Counted from the stretch's first letter, positions 7,175 through 15,872 are shown. The stretch is DNA of 64,000 nucleotides from Mycoplana rhizolycopersici (GCF_013378445.1 NZ_JABXYK010000016.1:32355-96354); one strand, 5' to 3'. Translations and numbers: made by a program. Notes: generated by a model not told the origin, from the sequence alone.

Positions 7175-9103
7175 TTATTCCGCTGCCATCGGGAACGAGT
7201 GTTCGTTCTTGTGCTCTGAGGTTTCAGCCTCACCCTCTGCGTTGGGGTCAGACGCGATCCGAACGTGAGGCGGAAGCCAACCGCTGTCCTTGATGGACTT
7301 GGCGGCATACTCCGCAGCCTCGCCCTTCTTCATGTTGCCGACACCAGCGGCGAAATCCTCGCCGCGCACCTCGGCAACAACGGCTTGAATGGTCGGCCTG
7401 TTGACGTGGCTGAAATAGCTTTCCGCTGTAGTCTCAAACCAGTCACGCATGTCCACGTTCAATGCGCGGCCGATCTGGTCGGCATGCGCCAGCGCTTGGC
7501 TGCGACTGCTGAACTTCTTCTCAACCGCATTGACGGAATGGGCGGCGGCATAGGCCAGAAGCTGCAACAATTCGCTTTGCGATTGATCCATCAGCCATTC
7601 CCAAAGGTCAGCAGGATCGCCGGGAAGCCGGTACCCATAGTTTTCCTCAAGGCTTCCCCACGCCTCAAGGGCCTTGTTCTCGGCGGGACGCTTCATCGAA
7701 CCGTCCAGCACTTCATGGGTGACAGAGATTTCAAGCGCGCTCTGGTGGCCGGGTATGCCCCATGCCGTGCGATATTGCACCTTGAGCAACATCGCGTGGA
7801 CGACCGCCACAAGCGCAATGTCGGGATCGTTTGCCAGCTCGACACGAAGTGCCGCCGTCTTCTGAGCGGTCAGGTCTTCAATCAATGCGGCTGAATGGGT
7901 TAGCCCCGTAGATTTCGAAGCGCCGTCAGCTTCCTCGGTCGCCCCGCCCTGCTTCCCTTCCGTCGCCTCGGCCTTCTTCTTGTCCTCGTCGCGGACAAGG
8001 CCTCTCAGAACCGATAACTTGCCCCAATGGTCGATTGTGACGATTGCCCCTGCCATTGCGAGGTCTTCGCTGCGATAGGCTTCTTCGCGCTTCTGCAGGA
8101 CGGCGATTTCCTGCTCGACGGCGGACAAGGCAGCCTCGGCAGCTTCATCCTCCTGATCCGCATCGATCTGCGCCGCCAGTTCGTCATAACGCTCAGTCAG
8201 TGCGTCAAGCTTGGCTTGATCCTCGTCGCTGAGGTCCACGCGCTGCGGGTAAACCCGGGACATCTGATAGATGTTATCTGGCTGCTGAGCGCACCACTCG
8301 ACCCATTTCCAGCCTTCGGCCTTCACAGCTTCGGCCTCGACCTCCAACTTCTCGGCAACCAGCTTCTCCAGCAAGCCGCTATCGCATGCAAAGCCGCCTC
8401 CCTGCTCGGCAAACAGGTCGCGGCGCACAGGACCGCCAGCCGCCTCATAAACCTCTAACCCGCCGATCAGCGCGAGCCGCTTGTCGCTTGCGGGGACTTC
8501 ATCCACGGCGAGACGGCGCTTGATTGTGTTGGCGCTACGATCCCATGAGGGGAGGGCATTCCAAACCTCTTCCTGTCGAGCGTGATCGTCGGTGATGGTG
8601 AAGGCGGCAAGCTGCTCAAAGGTCATATCCTCGGCGCGGAACGCCGCGAACAGGACGGGGGAAACCTTCGCCAGCGCAAGACGGCGATTGACGATGATTT
8701 CAGTTGTCCCGAACCGGGCGGCGATGTCCTTGATGGACTTGCCCTCATCGAACAACGCTTTGAACGCCTCGAACTGGTCTGCGGGGTGCATCGCTTCCCG
8801 CATGACATTCTCGGTTAGGCTCAATTCCGTTGCGTCGCCCGCCTCCCGGACAATGACATTCACAGCGTAGTCAGTCGTTATCTCGCCCCGCTCGGCCAGA
8901 AGATTGAGGGCTGCGAGGCGGCGACCGCCAGCGGTTACGAGGTATCTCCCCTTGGATGCCTTGCGCACCACAAGGTTTTGGATGACGCCATTGGCGAGGA
9001 TCGACGCCGACAGGCTCTCGATGCTCTCCTTGGTGTAAGTCTTGCGGACGTTCTTCGGGTCTGCGTCCAGCTTGTTCAGTGCTATCGCGATGATGTCGCT
9101 CAT
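7175..9103 (-). CDS. Large ParB-like nuclease/partition-domain protein
   Basis: A 642-residue protein started at ATG 9103 (MSDIIAIALNKLDADPKNVRKTY); the longer frame to 9196 is not supported. Residues about 3-95 are a ParB N-terminal domain (NVRKTYTKESIESLSASI, NLVVRK, LTENVMREAMHPADQ) and 100-165 a KorB/ParB-like HTH (IKDIAARFGTTEIIVNRRLALAKVSP). The long acidic, partly coiled-coil C-terminal half is much larger than in chromosomal ParB and matches the ParB-like proteins of about 600-700 residues on alphaproteobacterial plasmids. No parA is in the window. Its role may be partition or regulation. Confidence 0.85.
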   Translation of the reverse strand: MSDIIAIALNKLDADPKNVRKTYTKESIESLSASILANGVIQNLVVRKASKGRYLVTAGGRRLAALNLLAERGEITTDYAVNVIVREAGDATELSLTENVMREAMHPADQFEAFKALFDEGKSIKDIAARFGTTEIIVNRRLALAKVSPVLFAAFRAEDMTFEQLAAFTITDDHARQEEVWNALPSWDRSANTIKRRLAVDEVPASDKRLALIGGLEVYEAAGGPVRRDLFAEQGGGFACDSGLLEKLVAEKLEVEAEAVKAEGWKWVEWCAQQPDNIYQMSRVYPQRVDLSDEDQAKLDALTERYDELAAQIDADQEDEAAEAALSAVEQEIAVLQKREEAYRSEDLAMAGAIVTIDHWGKLSVLRGLVRDEDKKKAEATEGKQGGATEEADGASKSTGLTHSAALIEDLTAQKTAALRVELANDPDIALVAVVHAMLLKVQYRTAWGIPGHQSALEISVTHEVLDGSMKRPAENKALEAWGSLEENYGYRLPGDPADLWEWLMDQSQSELLQLLAYAAAHSVNAVEKKFSSRSQALAHADQIGRALNVDMRDWFETTAESYFSHVNRPTIQAVVAEVRGEDFAAGVGNMKKGEAAEYAAKSIKDSGWLPPHVRIASDPNAEGEAETSEHKNEHSFPMAAE

Positions 9104-9578
9104 GGTCTCTTGCTCCAGTTTTTCCCGTTTCCCTTGGGAGCAAGCCCCGCTAGTGGGCGAAGCCTCTGCCTTCGTTTTCGAAGGATGTGCCCCCACATCC
9201 GGCGGAACGAAGGGGGAGGGCGCAGCCCGCTCCCGTTAGGACGCGGATCGGGTCATGGGGCGGGAGGAAGGAAAAACGGAAGGTTTGCCGGCTTGACGGC
9301 GAAAGCCGTTTTTCCTGACGAGCGACAGCGCTTGCGCGCTTGCCCATTGGCGCGATCAGCGACCTATCGTAAGAGCGGTAAAGGGTAGTGTCGATGGGCG
9401 GCCGATCCTGGCCGCTCCTTGCGGATGCGAACCGGCGACGCCGGTTCTCCGTCTTCTGATCCAGGTTATAAAAACGATGGATCTGCCCGCTGCGCTCCGA
9501 GTGATGAGCGCTCCGCTCCTCGGGCAGCTCTCCATTTCAACTTGATTCAACGTGTCGAAGGCGGCGGCAAGCCGCTCG
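9104..9578. other. Non-coding upstream region of the parB-like gene
   Basis: About 475 bp with no credible gene. It is rich in short GC-rich inverted repeats (for example CCGGCGACGCCGG near 9431) and leads into the 200-bp repeat. It probably holds the promoter of the ParB-like gene, but I cannot place it. Confidence 0.4.
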
Positions 9579-9780
9579 GCTCGGATCGATCGGCGCCAGT
9601 CCGAGATCCGAGAAGGACAATGAAGAACATCGGAGCTTTCAGCATAGCGCCGCCCCCCATCAGGGGCGGGAAAGCGGGAATTCTCGACACGGTTTTGCCG
9701 GAAGAAGGGAAGCCGCAGGAGGCTTAGCATAGCGCCGCGAAGCGGAAGCCGGGACCGACTTCCCCCGGCAAAACGGTTCC
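9579..9780. repeat. 200-bp direct repeat, copy 1
   Basis: Nearly identical to 19075-19277 (same orientation, offset about 9496 bp, a few substitutions and one 1-bp indel). It begins GCTCGGATCGATCGGCGCC and ends with AAAACGGTTCC. It contains internal repeats (AGCATAGCGCCGC occurs twice per copy) but no conserved reading frame. Copies end within a few bases of the leftward genes at 9787 and 19393, so it may be a mobile or recombination sequence, or a shared regulatory region. Confidence 0.85.
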
Positions 9781-9786
9781 TTGCCT

Positions 9787-10023
9787 CTATAGCCTCGGCG
9801 TTGCGTTCATGATGTAGTGGGCGATCTGAAACAGCTGTTCAACAGTCGCAGCCAGGTCAGCAGAGGCTTGCTGGATCTCTGGCGGTTGGGACGGATCGCC
9901 GGCGAGATCGCCAGCCTTGGCGATGATATCCTCGCAAGGATCTGCGATACTGTGAATGAGCTTCAGCAGTTCTTGGGCGGTTGCCTGATCCACCAGTGCC
10001 TGTCCTACGTCGTTTCCGGGCAC
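9787..10023 (-). CDS. Small hypothetical protein
   Basis: A 78-residue frame with helical content (VDQATAQELLKLIHSIADPCEDI, EIQQASADLAATVEQLFQIAHYI). GTG 10023 is chosen because the longer frame overlaps the divergent ligase start; no clear ribosome site is seen. It looks like the other short plasmid hypotheticals around it. No family recognised. Confidence 0.5.
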   Translation of the reverse strand: MPGNDVGQALVDQATAQELLKLIHSIADPCEDIIAKAGDLAGDPSQPPEIQQASADLAATVEQLFQIAHYIMNATPRL

Positions 10024-10103
10024 CGAAACCCTATGGAGCAAGCGGACGGAGGTCCAGAGGCTTCCTAAGCGGGTTGTTAAGCTGTCTCTGCTGAAATAGC
10101 GGA

Positions 10104-11159
10104 ATGGTAAAAGGACCGCGAAAGCCGCCAAAACCGCTTCTGACGGAAGATAAGGCGCCGCTGCGAAGCGGACGCCTGAGACCTCGCGACCCTGAACAGC
10201 CGCGCCTCCTGTTCGATCCCATGCCGGATCGCGTCGAACCTTGCCTAGCCGTCTTGAAGAACCGCCCGCCGAAGGGCCCCGAATGGTCCTACGATATCAA
10301 GTGGGACGGCTACCGTATTTCTGTCCACCGGGAGCTATCCAAGGTGAGGATCCTGACACGCGGCGGCTTTGACTGGACGGAAAGATTCCCGGCCATAGCG
10401 TCAGCGGCGGCCGCTCTTGGTCCGGCGACATTCATCCTCGATGGTGAAGCCGTCGTGCTCGACGAGATGGGGCGATCAGACTTCGGGCTGCTGCAGGGCT
10501 CGCTTGGGGGCCGGACCGGAAAACAGCCGGCTGGAACCGCGCTCATGTTCGCGTTCGATCTCATGTACCTCGACGGGCATGATCTGCGTAAGCTGGAATT
10601 TGCTGCACGGCGGCACATCCTGGAGGATCTGCTTGATGAGGCGACAGGGGCGATCCGCTTGTCCGAGGAAATCAACGAGGATCCCGAAAGGCTGATCGAA
10701 CACGCTTGCGCGCTGGGCCTGGAAGGCATCATCGGCAAGCATCGTGATCGCCCCTACAGACCGGGCAAGACTGGCGACTGGATTAAGATCAAGTGCGTCC
10801 AGCGCGAAAGCTTTGCCATCCTCGGCTACGAACTGTCGTCAGCTATGCCAGATGGCTTTGGAAGCCTCCTTCTCGGAGCTCTCAGAGGAGGTGAGTATGT
10901 CTATGTCGGAAGTGTCGGAACTGGCTTTAAACATCAGCAAGCGCGAGCGTTGCGAAAGCAGCTCGACAAGCTGAAAACGAACGAGCCGGTGATCCGCTTC
11001 AAAGAGAAGACCCGGATCGCGACAGATCCAGGCCTGATCGCTGAAATCGACTTCCGGGGATGGACGTCCGACGGGAAACTGCGCCACGCCTCGTTCAAGG
11101 GACTTCGCGACCCTGAAGACGCAGCGGCAGTATATTCGCTCGATGTTGGAGACGCCTAA
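10104..11159 (+). CDS. ATP-dependent DNA ligase, LigD/LigC-type
   Basis: A 351-residue protein with the adenylation domain of ATP-dependent ligases: motif I YDIKWDGYR with the nucleotidyl Lys, motif III FAFDLMYLDG, motif IV LEGIIGK and motif V DWIKIK, then a C-terminal OB domain (ILGYELSSA, GSVGTGF). This matches the ligase part of bacterial NHEJ LigD, without polymerase or nuclease domains. No Ku gene is present in the window, so it may act in nick sealing or with a host Ku. Start ATG 10104 is the only sensible one. Many rhizobial megaplasmids carry such ligases. Confidence 0.88.
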   Translation: MVKGPRKPPKPLLTEDKAPLRSGRLRPRDPEQPRLLFDPMPDRVEPCLAVLKNRPPKGPEWSYDIKWDGYRISVHRELSKVRILTRGGFDWTERFPAIASAAAALGPATFILDGEAVVLDEMGRSDFGLLQGSLGGRTGKQPAGTALMFAFDLMYLDGHDLRKLEFAARRHILEDLLDEATGAIRLSEEINEDPERLIEHACALGLEGIIGKHRDRPYRPGKTGDWIKIKCVQRESFAILGYELSSAMPDGFGSLLLGALRGGEYVYVGSVGTGFKHQQARALRKQLDKLKTNEPVIRFKEKTRIATDPGLIAEIDFRGWTSDGKLRHASFKGLRDPEDAAAVYSLDVGDA

Positions 11160-11407
11160 CCGGCAAGATTGGGCGGGGGCATGTTTCTTCTCAGAGCAGC
11201 GATGAGCAGGTCGAGATCCCGATTGGCGGCAGCCGCCAGCATGAGGTTGTCCGCAACTTCGGTAATGGCGGAGAGGACTTCCGTTTCCTCCCACCCTCGG
11301 CGCAAGGCGTCCTCTACCAGATCCTGCAAAACAGTCTCCACCGCCATCTGACATGCGATGTGGCGGCTTTCGTCCTTTTCGGGTGGCGCTTTTGGAAAGT
11401 CTGTCAT
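11156..11407 (-). CDS. Small helical hypothetical protein
   Basis: An 83-residue frame overlapping the ligase stop by 4 bp in convergent orientation. The product (CQMAVETVLQDLVEDALRRGWEETEVLSAI, NRDLDLLIAALRRNMPPPNLAG) is helical and acidic, with coding-like composition. No family recognised. Confidence 0.6.
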   Translation of the reverse strand: MTDFPKAPPEKDESRHIACQMAVETVLQDLVEDALRRGWEETEVLSAITEVADNLMLAAAANRDLDLLIAALRRNMPPPNLAG

Positions 11408-11504
11408 CTACCAGCAAATATGCTTCCTGCGGGCGCTTGCAAGGCCGCGGGTTCGGGATCACGACGGATAGGCCGCACCCTGCAGGGCAGGGTGCGGCTG
11501 TACC

Positions 11505-11702
11505 TCACTGAGGCTTGTTGTCGTTTCCGGCCTTGCTGTTGAGCTCGACTTGATAGCTGAACTCGACCTTGGCGATGAGCGGAAGCATCACGGCGATGGA
11601 GAACCGAAGTTGGCCCTTGTGGGACAACTTCGCGATTTGCCGGTTGATGAACTGGCGAAGACGACGGCCGGTTTTCTGGCAGAAGGTTACGAGCGTTTTC
11701 AT
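11505..11702 (-). CDS. Small basic hypothetical protein
   Basis: A 65-residue protein from ATG 11702, with an excellent ribosome site (AAGGAGG, 8 nt away). The N half is strongly basic (KTGRRLRQFINRQIAKLSHKGQLR); the middle is hydrophobic (FSIAVMLPLIAKVEFSYQV) and the C-terminus is AGNDNKPQ. The last 26 bp of the gene recur inverted at 12019-12044, part of a decayed inverted copy of the gene. No family recognised. Confidence 0.65.
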   Translation of the reverse strand: MKTLVTFCQKTGRRLRQFINRQIAKLSHKGQLRFSIAVMLPLIAKVEFSYQVELNSKAGNDNKPQ

Positions 11703-11872
11703 CAGAGGTTCCTCCTTAGTGGTTGTGCGTAATCGCGAAGCTCGAATACGGCTGGAACCGCCGAGTGCATCGCGCAGCGATCGCAACGGAGCGAAGCGGA
11801 GAGGAGAACCCTTTAGGGTTGCACGCCAAGGCGGGGCCTGACGTATCGTGCGCAGCATTAGATTACGTACGG

Positions 11873-12044
11873 CCACTAAGGAGCGGCCTGAAAACGCGGC
11901 CTTCGTAGCCCCGGCCGTCGCCTTTGCCTTCAACCGGCCAATCGTGATCCGGCCGCCAGGTCGTATCTCCATCGTCGTGATGCTGCAGCGGTGGTTGAGC
12001 TCGCGTCGGCGCTCCAAGCCGGAAACGACAACAAGCCTCAGTGA
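11873..12044 (+). pseudogene. Decayed inverted copy of the 11505-11702 gene
   Basis: A rightward stretch starts with a promoter/RBS-like segment CCACTAAGGAGCGGCCTG, resembling the opposite-strand leader of the 65-aa gene, and ends with a 26-bp exact inverted copy of that gene's 3' end, encoding AGNDNKPQ and a stop. Between them the frame is interrupted (TGA before the conserved part) and shorter, so no protein is expected. A 460-bp region with no intact gene surrounds it. Confidence 0.45.
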
Positions 12045-12162
12045 GCCGTCCCGCTTGCGGGGCGCGTCCGTCGTGAGGGGGAAGGGGAGTTTGAGGGGAG
12101 GGGCCGAAGGGGGCTCCCCTCATTTGCGGTTGGGTGCCGCTCGATGCGGCGCTCAAGCGCTC

Positions 12163-13185
12163 CTATGCCTGAGCGGCGTCGCGCTTGCGCAACAGAAACC
12201 GCTTCAGGCTCCATCCGGCTCCCAAGATGTAAGGTGGCCGCCCAAGAGAGTAGTGCCCGCAATTCAACCGCAGCACGCTCACTCTGGCTCCGGCATTCTG
12301 CAGCCGCTTTAGCAGGCGTTCTGACAGGTCCGGCAAAACAACCGTGTCCCTCGATGCTAGGACGACATGAATTTCGAGGCTTGGCCGCGCCAGCTTGTCT
12401 GCATGGTTTTCAAGATTGAGTGGTGCCCACGCTCGTTGCAGCTGGGCAAGCGTAAGATGCGGCTCGAGGCTCTTCCGGATCGATCGGGTTGCGCGCCCGG
12501 TCCATACCATTTCGGCAAGGCTTCCTGCCGAGAGGAAGAGGGACGCCCGAGAAACGGCGGTCTCATGCGCCGCGACCAGTCCAGCTATCCAGGAACCAAG
12601 ACTCATCCCGAGGACAGAAACATCCCGATACCCCTCGCGCTTCAGCCAGCGGATAAGCTTGCGCCCGTCCCATACAGCCTGTCTGACGGCCTGCACCGTT
12701 CGGCCAAGATTGGCGCTGAGCATGTAATCGGCATAGAGCGAGCCCGGGCGCTTGCGCTCCAAGTGGTAAGGCATGGCGATCTCGATAACCGTGATCCCTT
12801 GCCAGGAGAGGAACCCGGCAATCTGCCGGTTCCGACTTTCGGCGTTCCAGTGATGGAAGATCACCACCGCCTGATCGCGTTTTCCGCTCTCCGTGATCCT
12901 GGCCCACACGATGTTGTTTTCCGCGACATCCGTTGAGATGTCCGAAGGGAATTTCAGCCAGCCATCCCGCAGCTCAAAGGTTTGGTCGCTTGAATGAGGC
13001 GGATCAAAGAAACCCGGATCAGCCGCGGCCATTTCCGCGAGTACGCAAAACCCCTCTAGCGTTTCAGCCGCTCCCATGCCGGGGAATGCACGATCGGCGT
13101 CCAGAATGAGGTCCGTGGTCTCCTTGGCCTCTTCGCCGCGTTGGGCGCGGCCCTCGTCCCAACGATCGAGCCAGCTATGAAACAT
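12163..13185 (-). CDS. rcgR: Alpha/beta hydrolase, RcgR-like putative lactone hydrolase
   Basis: The start is ATG 13185 (MFHSWLDRWDEGRAQ) with GGAAGG upstream; the longer frame needs a TTG. The 340-residue product has an alpha/beta hydrolase core: VVIFHHWN oxyanion region, nucleophile elbow GMSLGS, a late Asp region (VVLASRDTVVLPD) and the catalytic His in NCGHYSLG. It overlaps the upstream membrane-protein gene by 11 bp. This pairing matches the RcgA/RcgR pairs described near transfer genes of rhizobial plasmids, where RcgR is annotated as a putative quorum-lactone hydrolase. Enzyme class is secure; the substrate is not. Confidence 0.72.
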   Translation of the reverse strand: MFHSWLDRWDEGRAQRGEEAKETTDLILDADRAFPGMGAAETLEGFCVLAEMAAADPGFFDPPHSSDQTFELRDGWLKFPSDISTDVAENNIVWARITESGKRDQAVVIFHHWNAESRNRQIAGFLSWQGITVIEIAMPYHLERKRPGSLYADYMLSANLGRTVQAVRQAVWDGRKLIRWLKREGYRDVSVLGMSLGSWIAGLVAAHETAVSRASLFLSAGSLAEMVWTGRATRSIRKSLEPHLTLAQLQRAWAPLNLENHADKLARPSLEIHVVLASRDTVVLPDLSERLLKRLQNAGARVSVLRLNCGHYSLGRPPYILGAGWSLKRFLLRKRDAAQA

Positions 13186-14785
13186 GGCTGTCGCCTTCCA
13201 TATCGCCGGCTCGCCAGCCGGATCCAAACTCTGGATCAAATAGCCCGTATGTGGCGATCAATGCGGCGACAATCAGCAAAACCGAGAAGCCGTCAAAGGC
13301 ATCGATCGTCAGATACGAGATCAGGAGCAGTCCGATCGCGGAAGACATCTTCCACAAGGGCGCTCGCAGACGTGTGTCACTGCCCAGCCGGATTGCTCCA
13401 TACAAGAAGACGCTGCAGGTCGATATGGCGACGAGGAGGCTGCTGTAGTGGGTTGGCATTCGATAGCCAAAGATATGATCGCCGTCGTCGTAGCTGGTGA
13501 GGGCAGCCCACACATCGCGAACCATCCATGTTATGATGTCGGGGCCTCGTGAAGCGAGATAGGCGCTCTGCGCCTTCATGCAGATGGCGGCCAGGACGAC
13601 GAGAACTGTGCATCGGAACACGCCCCGCATGATCCTCAGACCGGCCTCACTGATTCCCGGCCCCGATGCCTGATCAGTCCGAAGCTTCGCTTGGCTGTCG
13701 AGCTTCCATAGATCATGGACGATCGTATGCAGGAGGATTAGGCCCGCGAACAACAGATAGAAGCTGAGGGACATATAGAGGTACGCAAGGGCGGTGAAGA
13801 CGATGGCCGCCGGCGTCGAAATGACATCCGGACGGATGATGCCAATCGTCCCCCAGCTCGGAGCGAAGTCCTGACTCTGCTCAAGAAGAGGGATCAGGTC
13901 CACGCCGACCCATTGAAACACCCCCGCGAAGACGACGCAGATCAGGAAGACGGCCCAATAGGTATGGGAGTTGGCCTGCAGATTGTGCGTCCAGGCACCG
14001 ACGCTTTGCGGCCGATCGACCTGCGCAAGGAACCTCGGGCGTGCATCATGCTTCCAGAATACCAGAAGCTCGATGACGAGCGCGAAGAACAGCGGCAACA
14101 GCACCATGAAGAGGAACGTCCAGTTCGGTGCCCATAGAAAGCCGACCTGCTTTTCGATACCGTCCTCACGTAGATAGGAGATGCTGTGGATCCCGAGAAT
14201 GTAAGACAGGAAGCCAAGCGCGGACGAACCGGCAAAGATCGACGCCGGCAGGTTCAAGTATGAGCCGTGGGAAAAAATTGCCTCGGTGTTGACCGCCAAT
14301 CCCGATGGCCGCTCCGCCGGCATGGGTTGAAGATCCACCGAAACGACTGGGGTTAGCGGAATTGGGTTTGCCGCTGGCGCCGGCATGTCGGGAACCCGAA
14401 ACGTACCTGCGCCGCCAGCCTTCTTGTGATCCCGCCGCTTGGCCGTCAGTCGGGCTTGCGCTGCAGTAAGCTCCTTCATCCAATCATTCGTCGCCTCCTT
14501 ATCGCCGCAACCAAAGATGCGTGCGAGCCAGCGGATGTTGGTGGTGCTGATGCCCTTGTCGTTCTCCTGAAACCAGAGCTGGACCGTGCGAAGATCCACC
14601 CCGCCGCGATTGGAGTCGATCTTTGAGATGGCCTCAGCCAGCAGTTCCGGCGTCCACGGACCTTGCGGAAAACCATCATCGCCGAGAGGTCGACCGGCTC
14701 CTGCAGCAGCCATTTGCTTGAAAAGTTCCTTGAAATCGCTTCCGTCGTTAGGCGGCGCGACAAAAATCTTACCGTTTTTTTCCAA
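13175..14785 (-). CDS. rcgA: RcgA-like multi-pass membrane protein with N-terminal HTH-like domain
   Basis: A 536-residue protein. The N-terminal third is soluble with an XRE-like segment (PWTPELLAEAISKIDSNRGGVDLRTVQLWFQENDKGIST) followed by a Pro-rich linker; the remainder holds about eight hydrophobic segments (for example FLFMVLLPLFFALVIELLVFW, YWAVFLICVVFAGVFQWV, SAIGLLLISYLTI). This layout is that of the RcgA family of putative transporters on rhizobial plasmids. The TTG at 14785 is taken as start; ATG 14713 is an alternative. It is cotranscribed with the hydrolase gene downstream. No substrate can be named. Confidence 0.68.
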   Translation of the reverse strand: MEKNGKIFVAPPNDGSDFKELFKQMAAAGAGRPLGDDGFPQGPWTPELLAEAISKIDSNRGGVDLRTVQLWFQENDKGISTTNIRWLARIFGCGDKEATNDWMKELTAAQARLTAKRRDHKKAGGAGTFRVPDMPAPAANPIPLTPVVSVDLQPMPAERPSGLAVNTEAIFSHGSYLNLPASIFAGSSALGFLSYILGIHSISYLREDGIEKQVGFLWAPNWTFLFMVLLPLFFALVIELLVFWKHDARPRFLAQVDRPQSVGAWTHNLQANSHTYWAVFLICVVFAGVFQWVGVDLIPLLEQSQDFAPSWGTIGIIRPDVISTPAAIVFTALAYLYMSLSFYLLFAGLILLHTIVHDLWKLDSQAKLRTDQASGPGISEAGLRIMRGVFRCTVLVVLAAICMKAQSAYLASRGPDIITWMVRDVWAALTSYDDGDHIFGYRMPTHYSSLLVAISTCSVFLYGAIRLGSDTRLRAPLWKMSSAIGLLLISYLTIDAFDGFSVLLIVAALIATYGLFDPEFGSGWRAGDMEGDSHVS

Positions 14786-14893
14786 TGACTTGCGGGTCCA
14801 AATTTCGTTCCGTTTCGTATCCTATCGTGCCTTCCCTCTCGTGCAATGGTCTTAAAGCTCCTCCAATGCAACTTGATCAGTGAGGCATCTGCC

Positions 14894-15271
14894 ATGCTAC
14901 TGTTGTCATCCAGTTCGCCTTCGTCTCGTGGCGCAAGAACCACGCAGGCCGTAGTCCAGGCGCCGGGCGCATCCGCGCCCAAACTTATTGGAGCGGAAAC
15001 CGCAGGTAGTGAGACTGAAGAAGCGCCTTCCCTTCGTGACTTGATCGAACAGCACTCGGCAGAGGTTCAGGAGGGCAAGAAGGCGAAAGCAGGACGCCTA
15101 GCGCTCATCAAATACGAGCCAAAGAGCGCCGGAGAGGCGAGTCTTAAGCTGGCTTATCTGACGAGCTACCTGATCGCGACAAAAAGCACCCTGACGGCAA
15201 GAGAGATGAAACAGTTGCTCACCAGTCGTCGGTCCCGGTCTGCTCAACCACATCACAGCGTGCGCCGGTAG
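14894..15271 (+). CDS. Hypothetical protein
   Basis: ATG 14894 has a GTGAGG about 11 nt upstream and gives 125 residues; an in-frame ATG at 14846 is less supported. The product begins hydrophobic (MLLLSSSSPSSRG) and has a conserved-looking C half (SLKLAYLTSYLIATKSTLTAREMKQLLTSRRSRS). It is divergent from rcgA, so the 100-bp gap should hold both promoters. No family recognised. Confidence 0.5.
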   Translation: MLLLSSSSPSSRGARTTQAVVQAPGASAPKLIGAETAGSETEEAPSLRDLIEQHSAEVQEGKKAKAGRLALIKYEPKSAGEASLKLAYLTSYLIATKSTLTAREMKQLLTSRRSRSAQPHHSVRR

Positions 15272-15413
15272 CTCGGGCGGGAGGGGAGCCGAGGGGAGGG
15301 GCTTGGGCTCCCTTCGGGCGAAGCGCAGTCCGCTCGATGCGGCAAGGTTCGCAATCGCTGAAACTGCGACGGGGTCGGTTCTTCCGAACCAGCCCCGCAA
15401 AATCTGCCAATGG

Positions 15414-15725
15414 TCAGCGCACCAACCCTAGTCGCTCACCAAGGCTCGGCGGCGTCGGCGTGCTCGCCTCCTTCGTCATGGCGATAATGGCGTCCTGTGT
15501 CAGTCCCTCAATCTGGTAGCCAAAACGGCGAGCGCTTTCGATGATCGATTCAAGGCTCGGGTGCTGCTCAAGAAGCGTCCCGAACCAAAGCGCATATTCG
15601 TCGGTTTCCTCATCTGGAAACGCCTGCAGAAAGAAGGTGCGCAACGGTGGATCGTACCCGATGACGGCGTTTTCATCGGTGTCTTCATCCGTCTTTACGG
15701 TCACGGTGTAGCGGCTCAATGGCAT
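15414..15725 (-). CDS. Hypothetical protein
   Basis: A 103-residue acidic protein (MPLSRYTVTVKTDEDTDENAVIGYDPPLRTFFLQ, EETDEYALWFGTLLEQHPSLESIIESARRFGYQI). Beta strands followed by helices are suggested. Its length and style match the other short genes of this plasmid backbone. No family recognised. Confidence 0.65.
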   Translation of the reverse strand: MPLSRYTVTVKTDEDTDENAVIGYDPPLRTFFLQAFPDEETDEYALWFGTLLEQHPSLESIIESARRFGYQIEGLTQDAIIAMTKEASTPTPPSLGERLGLVR

Positions 15726-15804
15726 GTCTTCCTTCTGCTTGAGAAAACGATGAAAAGGCCTTATATTCAGGGAGTGGGACGGCGAGCTTTGCCCGCCGCC
15801 CCTG

Positions 15805-15872
15805 CTCTTAAAAGATGACTTGGACCCGGAACATGAGTGACCAGCTCTTCCGGGTCTTTGTCATTTTAAGAG
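15805..15872. terminator. Long imperfect hairpin, terminator-like
   Basis: Arms CTCTTAAAAGATGAC-TTG-GACCCGGAA (15805-15831) and TTCCGGGTC-TTT-GTCATTTTAAGAG (15848-15872) pair over about 25 positions with a few mismatches and a 16-nt loop. The T-rich outer arms suit a bidirectional terminator between the leftward genes at 15414 and 16004, but the size is unusual for one. Confidence 0.5.
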
